A DNA stretch of 64,000 nucleotides from Ehrlichia canis str. Jake (GCF_000012565.1 NC_007354.1:806001-870000); one strand, 5' to 3'; shown: positions 9,260 to 19,705, counted from the stretch's first letter. Program-made: numbers and translations. The notes: generated from the letters alone by a model not told the origin.

Positions 9260-11245
9260 TCAATCAATATTAATTTTTAATTTATCAAGTATTTTATTCA
9301 CTAAATTCTCTGCAGTGATTCCAAAATGCTTATATAAATCCTTACATGGAGCAGATAATCCAAAATCATCTAATCCTACAAAAACTCCATCTTCTCCTAT
9401 ATATTTATGCCATCCAAATGAGCTTGCAGCCTCTATAGCAGCTTTTATACTTTTATTATTTAACAAACTGAATATATATTTCTTATCTTGCTGAGCAAAC
9501 AATTCCCAACAAGGAACAGACACTATTCTTGCATCCAACCCTTTACCTTTTAAAATATCAGCAGCTTTTAATGCTACTTCTACCTCAGACCCTGTAGCAA
9601 AGATCGTAACATCTAAATCTTTTTCATATTCACGTATAATATATGCACCTTTGCTAGATAAATTTTCTTCAACATATAGACTACGAACATTACCTACATT
9701 TTGCCTAGATAATATAAATGCAGATGGAGAACTAGTTAATCTTAATGCAATTTCCCAACATTCTAATACTTCAACAGCATCAGCTGGTCTGAAAACATAT
9801 AAATTAGGTATAGCTCTTAAAGATGATACATGTTCTACAGGTTGATGAGTTGGTCCATCTTCCCCTACTCCAATAGAATCATGCGTCATAACATAAATAA
9901 CATGTCTCTTCATTAATGCAGACAACCTAATAGCTGGCCTACAATAATCAGCAAAAACTAAAAACGTTCCTCCATAAGGAATTACTCCTCCATGCAATGC
10001 CATACCATTCATACATGCCGCCATAGCATGTTCCCTTATACCATAATGTAAATAAGAGCCACTAAAGTTATCCTTATTAATAATTGATGCAAATTGTGGT
10101 TTAGTATTATTAGAACCAGTAAGATCAGCAGAACCACCTATTAATTTACTTGTATTTTCCATGACAACTTCCAATATTCTACCAGAAGATTTACGTGTTG
10201 CTTCATTTAAATTCAAATTACATAGCTCTTTTTTTAATTTCTTTAAACTCAAGAATACTGAATCAGATACACCTTCTTTTATTACATCAACAAAACTTTG
10301 AGAAGCTTTATCATCACATTTATTAAGCCACGCTTTATATTCATTTTCCGACTTACTGGCAATACTTTTCCATAACTGTAAAATCTCTTCTGGTACATCA
10401 AATGGCTTATCACACCACCCTAACTTTTCTTTCATTAAAATTACTTCTTCTTCTGAAAATGGCCAACTATGTGCAGCAGATGTATTTTCTTTTGAAACAA
10501 GGCCTTTCCCAATAATTGTCTTACAACAAATTAAAGAAGGCTTACTAGATCTACGAGCATTTTCAATTGAAGATTCAATCTCATCAAAATCATGCCCATC
10601 TATCTCAAAGACATCCCAACCATAAGATAAGAACCTAGCCTTAATATCATCTGAAACAGCTAAAGATGTATCACCATCTATTGAAATACCATTATCATCA
10701 AACAACACTATTAATTTACTAATTTGCAAATGCCCTGCTAAAGATGCTGCCTCATGACTAATCCCTTCCATAAGACAACCATCACCAACCATAACATATG
10801 TCATATGATCTACAAGTTCACTACCAAACTTTTCAGATAATACTCTCTCTGCTATAGCCATACCTACAGCACATGCTAAACCCTGTCCTAATGGCCCAGT
10901 AGTAGCATCAACACCAGGAGTGCAACCATATTCCGGATGTCCAGGAGTTAAAGAATGAATTTGCCTAAATCTCTTTATTTCTTCTATATCTAAACATCCT
11001 AAAAAATATAATATAGAATACAATAACATAGATCCATGCCCATTTGACAATACAAACCTATCCCTATTAAACCAACTAGTATCTTTAGGAGTAAATTTCA
11101 AAAACTTTGCAAATAATACTGTAGCAACATCTGCCATACCTAAAGGCATACCAGGATGTCCAGAAGCAGCATTTTGTATAGCATCTACTGACAACACCCT
11201 AATAGCATTAGCCATATTTACCATATCATTATATCTGTTGCCCAT
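9260..11245 (-). CDS. tkt: Transketolase
   Basis: The 661-residue enzyme transfers two-carbon units between sugar phosphates in the non-oxidative pentose phosphate pathway and uses thiamine diphosphate. Visible features are the substrate histidine in ASGHPGMPLG (His30), the cofactor motif GDGCLMEG (154-161) followed by Asn185, and the pyrimidine domain with EHAMAACMNGMA. The segment MTHDSIGVGEDGPTHQPVEH is near-invariant in transketolases. Length is normal. Ehrlichia lack full glycolysis, so this enzyme would supply ribose and erythrose phosphates from triose and hexose phosphates. It stands alone, 57 bases downstream of the M32-like gene. Confidence 0.97.
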   Translation of the reverse strand: MGNRYNDMVNMANAIRVLSVDAIQNAASGHPGMPLGMADVATVLFAKFLKFTPKDTSWFNRDRFVLSNGHGSMLLYSILYFLGCLDIEEIKRFRQIHSLTPGHPEYGCTPGVDATTGPLGQGLACAVGMAIAERVLSEKFGSELVDHMTYVMVGDGCLMEGISHEAASLAGHLQISKLIVLFDDNGISIDGDTSLAVSDDIKARFLSYGWDVFEIDGHDFDEIESSIENARRSSKPSLICCKTIIGKGLVSKENTSAAHSWPFSEEEVILMKEKLGWCDKPFDVPEEILQLWKSIASKSENEYKAWLNKCDDKASQSFVDVIKEGVSDSVFLSLKKLKKELCNLNLNEATRKSSGRILEVVMENTSKLIGGSADLTGSNNTKPQFASIINKDNFSGSYLHYGIREHAMAACMNGMALHGGVIPYGGTFLVFADYCRPAIRLSALMKRHVIYVMTHDSIGVGEDGPTHQPVEHVSSLRAIPNLYVFRPADAVEVLECWEIALRLTSSPSAFILSRQNVGNVRSLYVEENLSSKGAYIIREYEKDLDVTIFATGSEVEVALKAADILKGKGLDARIVSVPCWELFAQQDKKYIFSLLNNKSIKAAIEAASSFGWHKYIGEDGVFVGLDDFGLSAPCKDLYKHFGITAENLVNKILDKLKINID

Positions 11246-11302
11246 ATCTCATTCTCACCAATCAAACTAAAAATACATAATTTAGCTCAATATACATGAA
11301 AT

Positions 11303-12778
11303 TTAAACATTTAGATATTTATCTGTTAGATAATTTTTATAGAAATTAACATTCAATTTTTGACCTGTGATTTTCTTCAATAATTCGAGACTACTGTACC
11401 TTGTACCATAGTCACATACATTTTTATTTATCCATGAAACAAAGTATGAAAAATCTCCTCTTTCTACTTGTGATAAAATTTGAGAGTTACTATTCTTCAT
11501 AAAACAAAAAATCTGAGAAGCAATAATAGCAGAAATCATGCAACAAGGAAAATAGCCAAAAACCCCACTTACCCAATAATCATCTTGTAAAAATCCTTCT
11601 AAATCATTTTTCGGTACAATATTAAAATAGTGCTTCATTCCCTGAACCCAAGCATCAGGTAAATCTTGTACCTGCAAAGAATCATTTATCATCTCCTTTT
11701 CTAAAGTATATCTCAGCATAATATGACCTAATAACGTCACTTCATCAGACCTATGCATAAACAAACTAGGTTGGACCTCATTAAAATACAACTGCATATT
11801 CTCATAATGTCCAACTTTACCTCTGAAAGAAAACCTTTTCTTTAAACTAGTAGACATATACTTCACACATTCTCTACTCAACATCAAGTGATTCGATGTT
11901 AATAAACCTAAAATTTCAGAAAAAATACTATTTACATTCCATCCTACAGGCTGTTTAACCCACTTCTCAGGGAGATTTAAATTATATAAAGCATAACCTA
12001 TTTTCCTAAATAAAGTCCTTATCCCAATTCTATAATCACTTTTATCGTAATCAACCAAAAAAGACAGATCTTTTGTCAATGAATATCTATTATTAATATA
12101 ACCCTGATTAGTAACATTAACATTGTCACCTGTAATACCAAAACATGATAAAATATCATACCCAAAAAGTACTTGTTTATCTTCACCAATATCTTTTGGA
12201 TAACAAATCTTACTATGTTTTTGCTTATCACTTATTCCAACAATAAACTGACGAAAAAAAGCTCCTATTTCAGTAAATATAGAATCCACTTTCCTAGTAT
12301 TCAATTTACTATCTTGAAATCCCAAAATAATATCATACTTAGAAGTTTTTAAACTTTCAGCCTTAATAGAAGTAACGTCACTTACCAATCTTACAACATC
12401 AGATAACAAAGCAATAACATCTTGCAGAGAAGCATTATCATTACGAAACAATAACCAGGAGTTCCTGCTTTTTACTTGTGCTTTATAAAGATCTAACTTT
12501 AATTCTAAAGGAACAGTAACACTATCCTTATGAATCAGCTCAATATGATTTAAGTTAGCAATTTCCCATTCATTCAACTTCGATTTATCAGCTAAACAAT
12601 GTTGTATCATATCATTGACCATTTCATTACTGATGATCTCATGTTTAATTTCTTTAAGTGTACAAACATGCTCTATTTTATCACTTAAATCATTTTTACT
12701 AGATTCTAAAACACTAATGATAGAATTAACATTCCTAATCTTATCAAAAATTTGTTCTAAAAATTTATAATGTTTCAT
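11303..12778 (-). CDS. M32 (Taq) carboxypeptidase-like protein lacking the HExxH zinc site
   Basis: The 491-residue protein aligns by eye along its length to M32 metallocarboxypeptidases, including the C-terminal block NEVQPSLFMHRSDEVTLLGHIMLRY (333-357), DLPDAWVQGMKHYF and FLQDDYWVSGVFGYFP (396-411). The expected HExGHALYE active site reads RKIGYALYN at 258-266, so both zinc histidines and the catalytic glutamate are replaced (R, K and Y). The upstream HPF element is also altered. The third ligand position, in the usual HES motif, is SEI with Glu288 kept. The frame is intact and full length, so this looks like a conserved pseudoenzyme rather than a decaying gene. Function unknown; peptidase activity is unlikely. 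Confidence 0.8.
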   Translation of the reverse strand: MKHYKFLEQIFDKIRNVNSIISVLESSKNDLSDKIEHVCTLKEIKHEIISNEMVNDMIQHCLADKSKLNEWEIANLNHIELIHKDSVTVPLELKLDLYKAQVKSRNSWLLFRNDNASLQDVIALLSDVVRLVSDVTSIKAESLKTSKYDIILGFQDSKLNTRKVDSIFTEIGAFFRQFIVGISDKQKHSKICYPKDIGEDKQVLFGYDILSCFGITGDNVNVTNQGYINNRYSLTKDLSFLVDYDKSDYRIGIRTLFRKIGYALYNLNLPEKWVKQPVGWNVNSIFSEILGLLTSNHLMLSRECVKYMSTSLKKRFSFRGKVGHYENMQLYFNEVQPSLFMHRSDEVTLLGHIMLRYTLEKEMINDSLQVQDLPDAWVQGMKHYFNIVPKNDLEGFLQDDYWVSGVFGYFPCCMISAIIASQIFCFMKNSNSQILSQVERGDFSYFVSWINKNVCDYGTRYSSLELLKKITGQKLNVNFYKNYLTDKYLNV

Positions 12779-13436
12779 ATTTACAATATTACGTATGTTA
12801 AATTCATCTAGTCAGTCAATTAAAAATTAATTCAAATAATATCACGGATATGCAAGGACTTTTCTAAAATATATACTAAGCACACAATGCACGTTATATA
12901 TACACTACATTAGGCAAAATATTAATAATAAAAATACTTATACCTAAAATTATCACATATTTCCAATAAATAGTTGATAATGATAATGAACATATTAGCT
13001 CAATATAATACAAAATATCAATATTTCTTATCCAAAAAATTTAAATAATTCTACAAAACAGAATATTAAAATAACTTTCTCACAAACAACATGCTAAATA
13101 TTACTGTATACATTTATATAAATAATTAGAAATTAATATTCATGATTAGTCACCTACATGCAATACAGCCTATATTCTTATTTATCGATAATAGACCTCG
13201 TTAATATATATAATAATCAACTATTTTTATGATATAAAAAAATTATAATCAAAAATAACAATTCACTAAAATGATATAATAAAATCCTCATACATCCTGT
13301 AATATATTCCTAAATCACATACAAACAAATTATTCTATAAATTTTGTAATATAACTGCATTTTTATTTTTCTCTTGACTTAAGACAATTTTAAGCAATGA
13401 TCATCATAATCTTGTTCTAATAACGATTGAGGCACT
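12779..13436. other. Divergent promoter region between the M32-like gene and pal
   Basis: This 658-base AT-rich stretch lies between divergently transcribed genes and must hold both promoters. A TTGACT at 13374-13379 precedes pal, but no well-spaced -10 follows, so no promoter is called. No RNA gene or strong repeat was found. Confidence 0.5.
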
Positions 13437-13925
13437 ATGAAACACAAGTTGGTATTTATTAAGTTTATACTACTATGCTTAATCTTAAGTAGTTGCAAAA
13501 CTACTGATCATGTTCCGTTAGTGAATACTGATCATGTGTTTTCTAATATGAAAACCATTGAAAAAATATATTTTGATTTTGGAAAGGCAACAATAGGAGA
13601 TTCCGATAAAGCAATACTTGAAAAAGTGATACAAAAAGCACAAAAAGATACTAACACTAATATTGTTATTGTCGGACATACTGATACAAGAGGAACAGAT
13701 GAGTACAACTTAGAACTAGGTGAACAAAGAGCAAATGCAGTAAAAGACTTTATTATAGAACATGATAAATCTTTAGAAAATAGAATTACTGTACAATCTA
13801 AAGGAAAATCTGAACCAGCAGTTCTAGTATATTCCAGTAACCCAGAAGAAGCTGAACATGCTCATGCCAAAAATCGAAGAGTCGTTATCACACTCACTGA
13901 TAATGGTAATAAAACGAGTCAATAA
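13437..13925 (+). CDS. pal: Peptidoglycan-associated lipoprotein Pal (OmpA-like)
   Basis: The 162-residue protein starts with a lipoprotein signal: a basic N terminus, a hydrophobic stretch and the lipobox LSSC, with Cys20 as the predicted lipidated residue. The rest is an OmpA-like domain, with KIYFDFGKATI-type opening, VGHTDTRGTDEYNLELGEQRANAV (about 79-102) and KNRRVVITL at the end. It should sit in the outer membrane inner leaflet and bind peptidoglycan or, in a wall-poor Ehrlichia, residual murein-like material. A GAGG ribosome site lies 6-9 bases before the ATG. tolB and other Tol genes are not adjacent. A strong hairpin follows the gene. Confidence 0.95.
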   Translation: MKHKLVFIKFILLCLILSSCKTTDHVPLVNTDHVFSNMKTIEKIYFDFGKATIGDSDKAILEKVIQKAQKDTNTNIVIVGHTDTRGTDEYNLELGEQRANAVKDFIIEHDKSLENRITVQSKGKSEPAVLVYSSNPEEAEHAHAKNRRVVITLTDNGNKTSQ

Positions 13926-13967
13926 AAAAATTAAATCCATAAACACAATTTCAACTAAACATCATAT

Positions 13968-14014
13968 ACCTTACTTTCTACATGTACCTTTCATGTAGAA
14001 AGTACCCTAAGGTA
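13968..14014 (+). terminator. Hairpin downstream of pal
   Basis: ACTTTCTACATG (13973-13984) and CATGTAGAAAGT (13992-14003) pair perfectly around a 7-base loop. The stem can be extended outward by ACCTT (13968-13972) with AGGT (14011-14014) across a small bulge. It lies 50 bases after the pal stop. A run of Ts follows only after a gap (ATTTTTAT), so it may act as a terminator or as an mRNA 3'-end stabiliser. Confidence 0.55.
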
Positions 14015-14183
14015 GTGTATTTTTATAGTCACAAAACATTCTAAGCTTAAGTTTTATATAATTATTTAAATTATATAACTTTTATGATTCAAATAATAAA
14101 CAATTAACATATTTGCTTATTTTGCTCTACAATGTTAATAATTGCAAATCACATGTGTTAATACACTTTGACTACTAAATAAT

Positions 14184-14212
14184 TTGACACAATTTCTTTA
14201 TTTTGTTAGTGT
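14184..14212 (+). promoter_or_regulatory. Candidate purA promoter
   Basis: A perfect TTGACA (14184-14189) is followed after 17 bases by TAGTGT (14207-14212), a weak but correctly spaced -10. Transcription would begin near 14219, about 20 bases before the purA ATG. A GGGG stretch just upstream of the ATG may be part of the ribosome site. Confidence 0.45.
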
Positions 14213-14238
14213 GACTTGGGGTTTTATACAGAAAAACT

Positions 14239-15534
14239 ATGGTAAATATAATAGTTGTAGGTTTACAATGGGGTGATGAAGGAAAAGGAAAAGTAGTAGA
14301 TTGGCTGTCTACTAATGCAGATGCTGTAGTTAGGTTTCAAGGAGGTAATAATGCAGGTCATACTATTGTAGTCAATGATAATGTATATAAGTTAAACCTA
14401 CTACCATCTTCTGTTTTACAAAACGGTAAATTATCAATAATTGGAAACGGAGTAGTTTTAGATCCTTATGCTCTTATTTCTGAAATTGAGAATTTAAAAA
14501 GCAATGGTATCAACATCACTAGTCAAAATTTTGCAATATCAGAGTCTTGTCCTTTAGTATTAAGTGTACATAAACAAGCAGACATGTTATTCGAACAACT
14601 TAGGCAAGATACTATAGGAACTACAAATAAAGGAATTGGTCCATGTTATGCAGATAAAATTAGCAGAAGAGCTATTAGAGTATGTGATCTATTCGATCCA
14701 AAAGATTTACTACATAACAAAGTAAACCATCTTTTAAGCTACCATAATTTATTAAGAAAAAACATTAATAATCCATCAATAGAAACAGAAAATATAGTTA
14801 ATGAATTACTAAGTATTGCACCAAAAATTTTACCATTTGTTCAACCAGTATGGAAAACCATACATAATTTAATAGAACAAAATAAGACTATAATTTTTGA
14901 AGGAGCACAAGGTACATTTTTAGACATTGATCATGGGACATACCCTTTTGTAACATCAAGCAACACTATAGCACAGCAAGCATTTATTGGATGTGGGATC
15001 AATCCATCTAATAAAACTCATATACTAGGACTAGTAAAAGCTTACACAACACGAGTAGGCAATGGACCATTCTTTACTGAACAAAATAATAACATAGGCA
15101 AAACTATGTTTGAATCAGGTAAAGAATTAGGTACTGTAAGTAATAGACAAAGAAGGTGTGGATGGTTTGACGCAGTATTAGCACGACAAGCTGTTATATT
15201 ATCTGGTGTCTCAGGTTTAGTCATGACTAAACTTGATGTATTAGATCAATTTAGTGAAATAAAAATATGTGTTAAGTATAAGTATGAAAATAAAATATAT
15301 GATTACCTTCCTGCTTCACCTTACATACAAAGCAAATTAGAACCAGTATATGAGACATTACCTGGCTGGCAAACCAGCACATTTGGTAGTGTATCATACA
15401 AAGACCTACCACAAAATGCAATATCATATATAAAAAAGATAGAAGAAATATTAAAAGTTCCTATTTATTTAATTTCTACAGGTCCAGAAAGAAATTCTAT
15501 GATCATAATTAACAATGATTTTCTATATAAATAA
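14239..15534 (+). CDS. purA: Adenylosuccinate synthetase
   Basis: The 431-residue enzyme joins IMP and aspartate using GTP, the first committed step of AMP synthesis. It begins with the family's nearly invariant VVGLQWGDEGKGKVVDWL and keeps GNNAGHT, GIGPCYADK and the GAQGTFLDIDHGTYPFVTSSN segment (about 220-240). The base-recognition loop TRVGNGPFFTE is near residue 274. Length is standard. Ehrlichia are known to make purines de novo, and the gene stands alone between pal and a long non-coding region. Confidence 0.98.
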   Translation: MVNIIVVGLQWGDEGKGKVVDWLSTNADAVVRFQGGNNAGHTIVVNDNVYKLNLLPSSVLQNGKLSIIGNGVVLDPYALISEIENLKSNGINITSQNFAISESCPLVLSVHKQADMLFEQLRQDTIGTTNKGIGPCYADKISRRAIRVCDLFDPKDLLHNKVNHLLSYHNLLRKNINNPSIETENIVNELLSIAPKILPFVQPVWKTIHNLIEQNKTIIFEGAQGTFLDIDHGTYPFVTSSNTIAQQAFIGCGINPSNKTHILGLVKAYTTRVGNGPFFTEQNNNIGKTMFESGKELGTVSNRQRRCGWFDAVLARQAVILSGVSGLVMTKLDVLDQFSEIKICVKYKYENKIYDYLPASPYIQSKLEPVYETLPGWQTSTFGSVSYKDLPQNAISYIKKIEEILKVPIYLISTGPERNSMIIINNDFLYK

Positions 15535-16646
15535 TGTATAATCATCTAATTCAAAACCATAGTTTATAATTTAACATAAAAAAATTTTCCTACAGATGAT
15601 AGGAGTTTGCATTAGGGCAGTAAATAAGGTAACTGTTTACAAAAAATCTTACAACTAATTCCATACATCATTAAAACTAAAAAATTTAAATATACATAAC
15701 AACAGAATATATAAAGAGGAAAATTTCATCATGAAAAAAAAAGTGCACAGATAAAAAATAAATAAAATAATTATTTATAAAAACCTTACAGCTAATTCTA
15801 TATATCATTAATATTCAAAAATGAATACAAGCAATAACAGAATATATTAACAACATTATTATAATCACACACTCATTAGGAACTCATTATATACATTTTA
15901 GCGTAATTAACATAACACATATAAATTTTAATATTTTAGACTACTTATGTAGCATTTAACACCTACGTATCTATCTTTTAATATTAGATATGCATATAAA
16001 TACTAATTTTGAAAAATCTCTAAATAATATATACTCCATCCATTTTGACATCTTAAGCTACTGATACAATTTCCAATACTTCTACATGAATTCTTCTTTT
16101 TCTACTACTTAGATTATGTAATATCAAACACTAATTTCAAAGCGCTATTAAAACAGCATATATTTCATAAATTTTAACATTTTCAAATTATATGTATATA
16201 ATTTTTTAATATCCTTATCACTTAAATTAGATGCTGACACATCAAATACCAACCTAACTAGAATATATTTCATATATTACTCTATACTTCAAGAATACAT
16301 ATACAATTTTAAGATCTTCAGCCGCATCTTTCTGTTTTGAGGTAATGCTAACACAGTGTATATATCTCACACGCTTAATACACTAATAAGATTTTTAGAC
16401 TTTTACATGTATATTTATACCGAATGTTAGATATGTATACATTAAATATTAACTTTGGAAATTGATTAACATATATTTCAAGTATATTGCTATATTTTAA
16501 TACTAATTACATATCCTTTATCTGTTTCTACTCAATACTAGACAACATACATTAAAATATTAACTCTAAGCAATTCCAACATAACATACATTTAATATTA
16601 TTACTTAAGTTTTTAAACTACTCATACAATCTTAACATCTTGCTAT
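15535..16646. repeat. Long non-coding region with decayed tandem repeats
   Basis: The 1112 bases between the converging ends of purA and ruvX hold two families of degenerate direct repeats. One is a pair at about 15643-15713 and 15779-15847, both reading 'CTTACARCTAATTCYATAYATCATTAA...AACAGAATATAT'. The second has an element resembling 'ATATTAGATATGCATA...TACTAATTTTGAAAAAT' at about 15970-16018, 16411-16462 and 16523-16576. A sequence like 'CTACTCATACAATCTTAACATCTT', found at the very end of the ruvX region (16618-16641), recurs at about 16058 and 16300. These look like eroded copies of local sequence. No ORF or RNA gene is supported. Confidence 0.55.
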
Positions 16647-17117
16647 CTATATTTGATAAATTTTCATTATATCAAGTACCTGCTGTAAAATTAACATAGC
16701 TGCAATTTTATCATCAATTGATTGAGATTCTTTCCTCTTAATGTTAGCTAATTTTGCAACTCTCGTAGCCATAGCAGTACTGTATCTTTCATCATGCAAA
16801 TAAATATTAATCTTATACTTTGCTATAATTCGATTTGCTAGTAGAACTACTTTCTGACATAATTCACTTTCTATACCACTTAACTCAATTGGCCAACCTA
16901 TAACCATCGACCCTACATTATTTTCTACAAAAATATTGTATAAACTACCCAAATCCTTCCTAGTACTTCTTTTTATATATACACTATAAGGAATAGCTAC
17001 TAAATTTGTTTTATCACTCAAAGCTATTCCTATTTTTTTCTCTCCAAAATCTAAACCTATTATCCTTTTCTTCTTATCTATTACTTTAACAAATTCATCA
17101 ATACTTTTATATAGCAT
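16647..17117 (-). CDS. ruvX: Holliday junction resolvase-like protein RuvX (YqgF)
   Basis: The 156-residue protein has an RNase H-fold typical of YqgF/RuvX. The first strand carries the acidic residue in RIIGLDFGEKKIGIALSD (about 18-35), with a VIGWPIELSG motif near 73-82, HDERYSTAMA near 105 and the final acidic helix containing SIDDKIAAMLILQQ. It is implicated in pre-16S rRNA 5'-end maturation and possibly in recombination intermediates. The start ATG at 17117 gives a slightly long N terminus; a later start is conceivable because the conserved fold begins only at about residue 18. Confidence 0.92.
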   Translation of the reverse strand: MLYKSIDEFVKVIDKKKRIIGLDFGEKKIGIALSDKTNLVAIPYSVYIKRSTRKDLGSLYNIFVENNVGSMVIGWPIELSGIESELCQKVVLLANRIIAKYKINIYLHDERYSTAMATRVAKLANIKRKESQSIDDKIAAMLILQQVLDIMKIYQI

Positions 17118-17361
17118 ACCAGTTCCACTAAGAGATACTTATTACATATTGTTCTTTACAAATTTAATAACTTAATTATTCACCACAATAATCAATAACA
17201 CAGTGACACATTTACATATTAACTTCAAGTCAATATGTATATTACTCAAAACACAGTTTATTTATCGAACCTTATATACATCTGATAATATTTTCTAAAT
17301 CTTAATTCACTAAAAACTGACTATATATAAATTATTATTCATTCTATAAATTTTTCTACGA

Positions 17362-19230
17362 TTACTGACAAGATAAACATTCATTATAATCAAAGTTTGT
17401 TATTTGCTTATATTGTTCTACTGATTTTTCTAATGCCCCATGCGATACTTTATCTGCACGCTGGATTGATTTTGATCTACAATAATATAAACTTTTCAGT
17501 CCCTTTTTCCATGCAAGAAAATGTATCTTATGCAAATACCGCTTATGAACATTAGCAGGTAGAAAAATATTTACAGATTGTGCCTGACATATATATTTTG
17601 ACCTATCACTTGTATGCTCTATTATCCATCTTTGATCAAGCTCATATGCAGTTTTGAATATCAATTTTTCTTCTTCTGTCAAGAAATCTAAATGTTGCAC
17701 TGAACCTTCATTAGTTGAAATAGAAGACCACACTTGTTCATTATCTTTGCCTTTTACAATAAGTAACTTTTGTAAGAACTTATTCCGCACAATAAAAGAA
17801 CCAGTTAAAGTTTTATGTGTAAAAACATTTGCCGCATATGGTTCAATTCCAGGAGAAGTATTGCCAGCAATAATAGAAATTGACGCAGTAGGAGCAATAG
17901 ATAACTTATTTACAAATCTCTCTATAACACCAGCATCCTGTGCATCAGGACATGAACCTTTTTCCATAGCAATATTATAAGATGCAGCATCAGCATGTCG
18001 TTTTATATGAGAAAATATCTTCTTATTCCATATTGTAGCAGCTACAGACTCAAACGGTATCATTTTACTCTGCAAAAATGAATGAAATCCCATAACACCA
18101 ACTCCTATACTACGTTCACGCATTGCAGAATATTTTGCTCTTTCCATATCATTAGGTGCTTTTTCTATAAAATCAGTTAATACATTATCAAGAAACCTCA
18201 TCACATCTTCAATAAATAGTGAATTGTCTTTCCATTTTTCATAGTATTCAAGATTTAATGATGCAAGACAACATATAGCAGTACGGGATTTATTTAAATG
18301 ATCATACCCAGTAGTAAGAGTTATTTCAGTACATAAATTGGACATTTTTATGTTTAAATTAAGCTTTTTATAAATTTCAGGTTTATTTTGCTCAACTTGA
18401 TCAATAAATAATATATACGGTTCTCCTGTTTCAACTCTTGTAGTCAAAATTTTTATCCATATATCACGTGCTTTTACAGTAAAAATTACTGATTGATCTT
18501 TAGGACTTATTAAGTCCCACGGTTCATCATTTTCCACACATTTCATGAATTTATCTGATAATACAACACCATGGTGTATATTCAATGCTTTTCTATTAGG
18601 ATCACCGCCTGTCGGTTTTCTTAAGTCTAAAAATTCTTCAATTTCTGGATGCCAGACAGGTAAGTATACAGCAGAGCTACCACGACGTAACGAGCCCTGG
18701 CTAATTGCTAAAGTTAAAGCATTTTGAACTACAATAAACGGTATGATACCAGAAGTCTTACCGCTACCACGTACTTTTTCACCTATAGAACGCAAATTTC
18801 CCCAATAACTTCCTATACCACCACCCTTAGATGCTAACCATACATTTTCATTCCATAAATTAACAATACCTCTTAAGCTATCCTCTGTCTCATTTAAAAA
18901 ACATGAAATTGGCAATCCTCTATTTGTACCACCATTACTTAATATAGGAGTAGCGGGCATAAACCACAATTGACTCATATAATCATATAGCCTTTGCGCA
19001 TGCTCTGGATTATCTGAATAATACTCAGAAATTCTTACAAATAACTGTTGATAATCTTCATTTTCAAGCAAATACCTATCAGATAATACAGCCTTACCAA
19101 AAGATGTAAGATTATTATCTCTTCCATAATCAACAATTACTTTTCTCATAATTTCTACCATTTTTTCATCATTTAAAACTACATACTGTAAAAATGCATA
19201 TATATTGTATGTATTTACTATATAAAACAC
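17362..19230 (-). CDS. nrdA: Ribonucleoside-diphosphate reductase alpha subunit (class I)
   Basis: This large subunit reduces ribonucleotides to deoxyribonucleotides with a radical-bearing NrdB partner, not encoded here. Key residues are visible: Cys110 in LPISCFLNE, the radical loop NLCTE (Asn298, Cys300, Glu302), the Cys320-Cys321 pair near NLEYY, and a C-terminal shuttle CLSC (618-621). There is no N-terminal ATP cone, as in short rickettsial NrdA. The reading begins at 19230, but the methionine at residue 24 (19161) may be the true start, because the first 23 residues look unlike the family. A 170-bp piece of this gene is duplicated at 21807-21978. Confidence 0.96.
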   Translation of the reverse strand: MFYIVNTYNIYAFLQYVVLNDEKMVEIMRKVIVDYGRDNNLTSFGKAVLSDRYLLENEDYQQLFVRISEYYSDNPEHAQRLYDYMSQLWFMPATPILSNGGTNRGLPISCFLNETEDSLRGIVNLWNENVWLASKGGGIGSYWGNLRSIGEKVRGSGKTSGIIPFIVVQNALTLAISQGSLRRGSSAVYLPVWHPEIEEFLDLRKPTGGDPNRKALNIHHGVVLSDKFMKCVENDEPWDLISPKDQSVIFTVKARDIWIKILTTRVETGEPYILFIDQVEQNKPEIYKKLNLNIKMSNLCTEITLTTGYDHLNKSRTAICCLASLNLEYYEKWKDNSLFIEDVMRFLDNVLTDFIEKAPNDMERAKYSAMRERSIGVGVMGFHSFLQSKMIPFESVAATIWNKKIFSHIKRHADAASYNIAMEKGSCPDAQDAGVIERFVNKLSIAPTASISIIAGNTSPGIEPYAANVFTHKTLTGSFIVRNKFLQKLLIVKGKDNEQVWSSISTNEGSVQHLDFLTEEEKLIFKTAYELDQRWIIEHTSDRSKYICQAQSVNIFLPANVHKRYLHKIHFLAWKKGLKSLYYCRSKSIQRADKVSHGALEKSVEQYKQITNFDYNECLSCQ

Positions 19231-19375
19231 AATATATAGAAATGCAAAACATCTTGCAAAAACTTTACACTACATACAACTCTACAATATGGTTTTAAAC
19301 TTACACGGTTAATACAAGAGATACACTTAACTAGGAAAGCACACATCCACTTAAAAGTGTAATAAAAGATAAAAG

Positions 19376-19448
19376 TGACTCCCACGGGAGTCGAACCCGC
19401 GTTACCACCGTGAAAGGGTGGTGTCCTGGACCACTAGACGAAGGAGTC
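19376..19448 (-). tRNA. tRNA-Glu (anticodon TTC)
   Basis: The minus strand folds into a complete cloverleaf. Acceptor GACTCCT pairs with GGGAGTC, the D arm follows (GTCTAG...GGAC), the anticodon loop CTTTCAC gives TTC, and the T arm is GCGGG-TTCGACT-CCCGT with discriminator A at 19376. CCA is not encoded. The nrdA gene lies downstream on the same strand and a polyprenyl synthase gene lies on the other side, after 257 bases of featureless DNA. Confidence 0.97.
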
Positions 19449-19705
19449 ATGTCAGCTGATTATAAAATTGAACATCAGCATAGTCAAACATTATTCTGTA
19501 ATTTAATTTATCATGTAAATAAAAATATTAAAATATACTTATTACATAAAGTATTTATTAAAATAAATGATCAAAACTCTTAAAAAACAAAGCATAGATT
19601 ACATAAACTAACCAGTAACTGGCTTAAACTAAAATAACTTATAAATTTTTTCTAACAACTATAAATTACATTGCATATTATTTTATAGTTCCTATAATCT
19701 TCAGA

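Larger units (their letters stand above)
13926..14238 (+). other. Intergenic region between pal and purA
   Basis: These 313 bases carry a strong hairpin just after pal (13968-14014) and a plausible purA promoter (14184-14212). Nothing else is recognisable. Confidence 0.6.
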
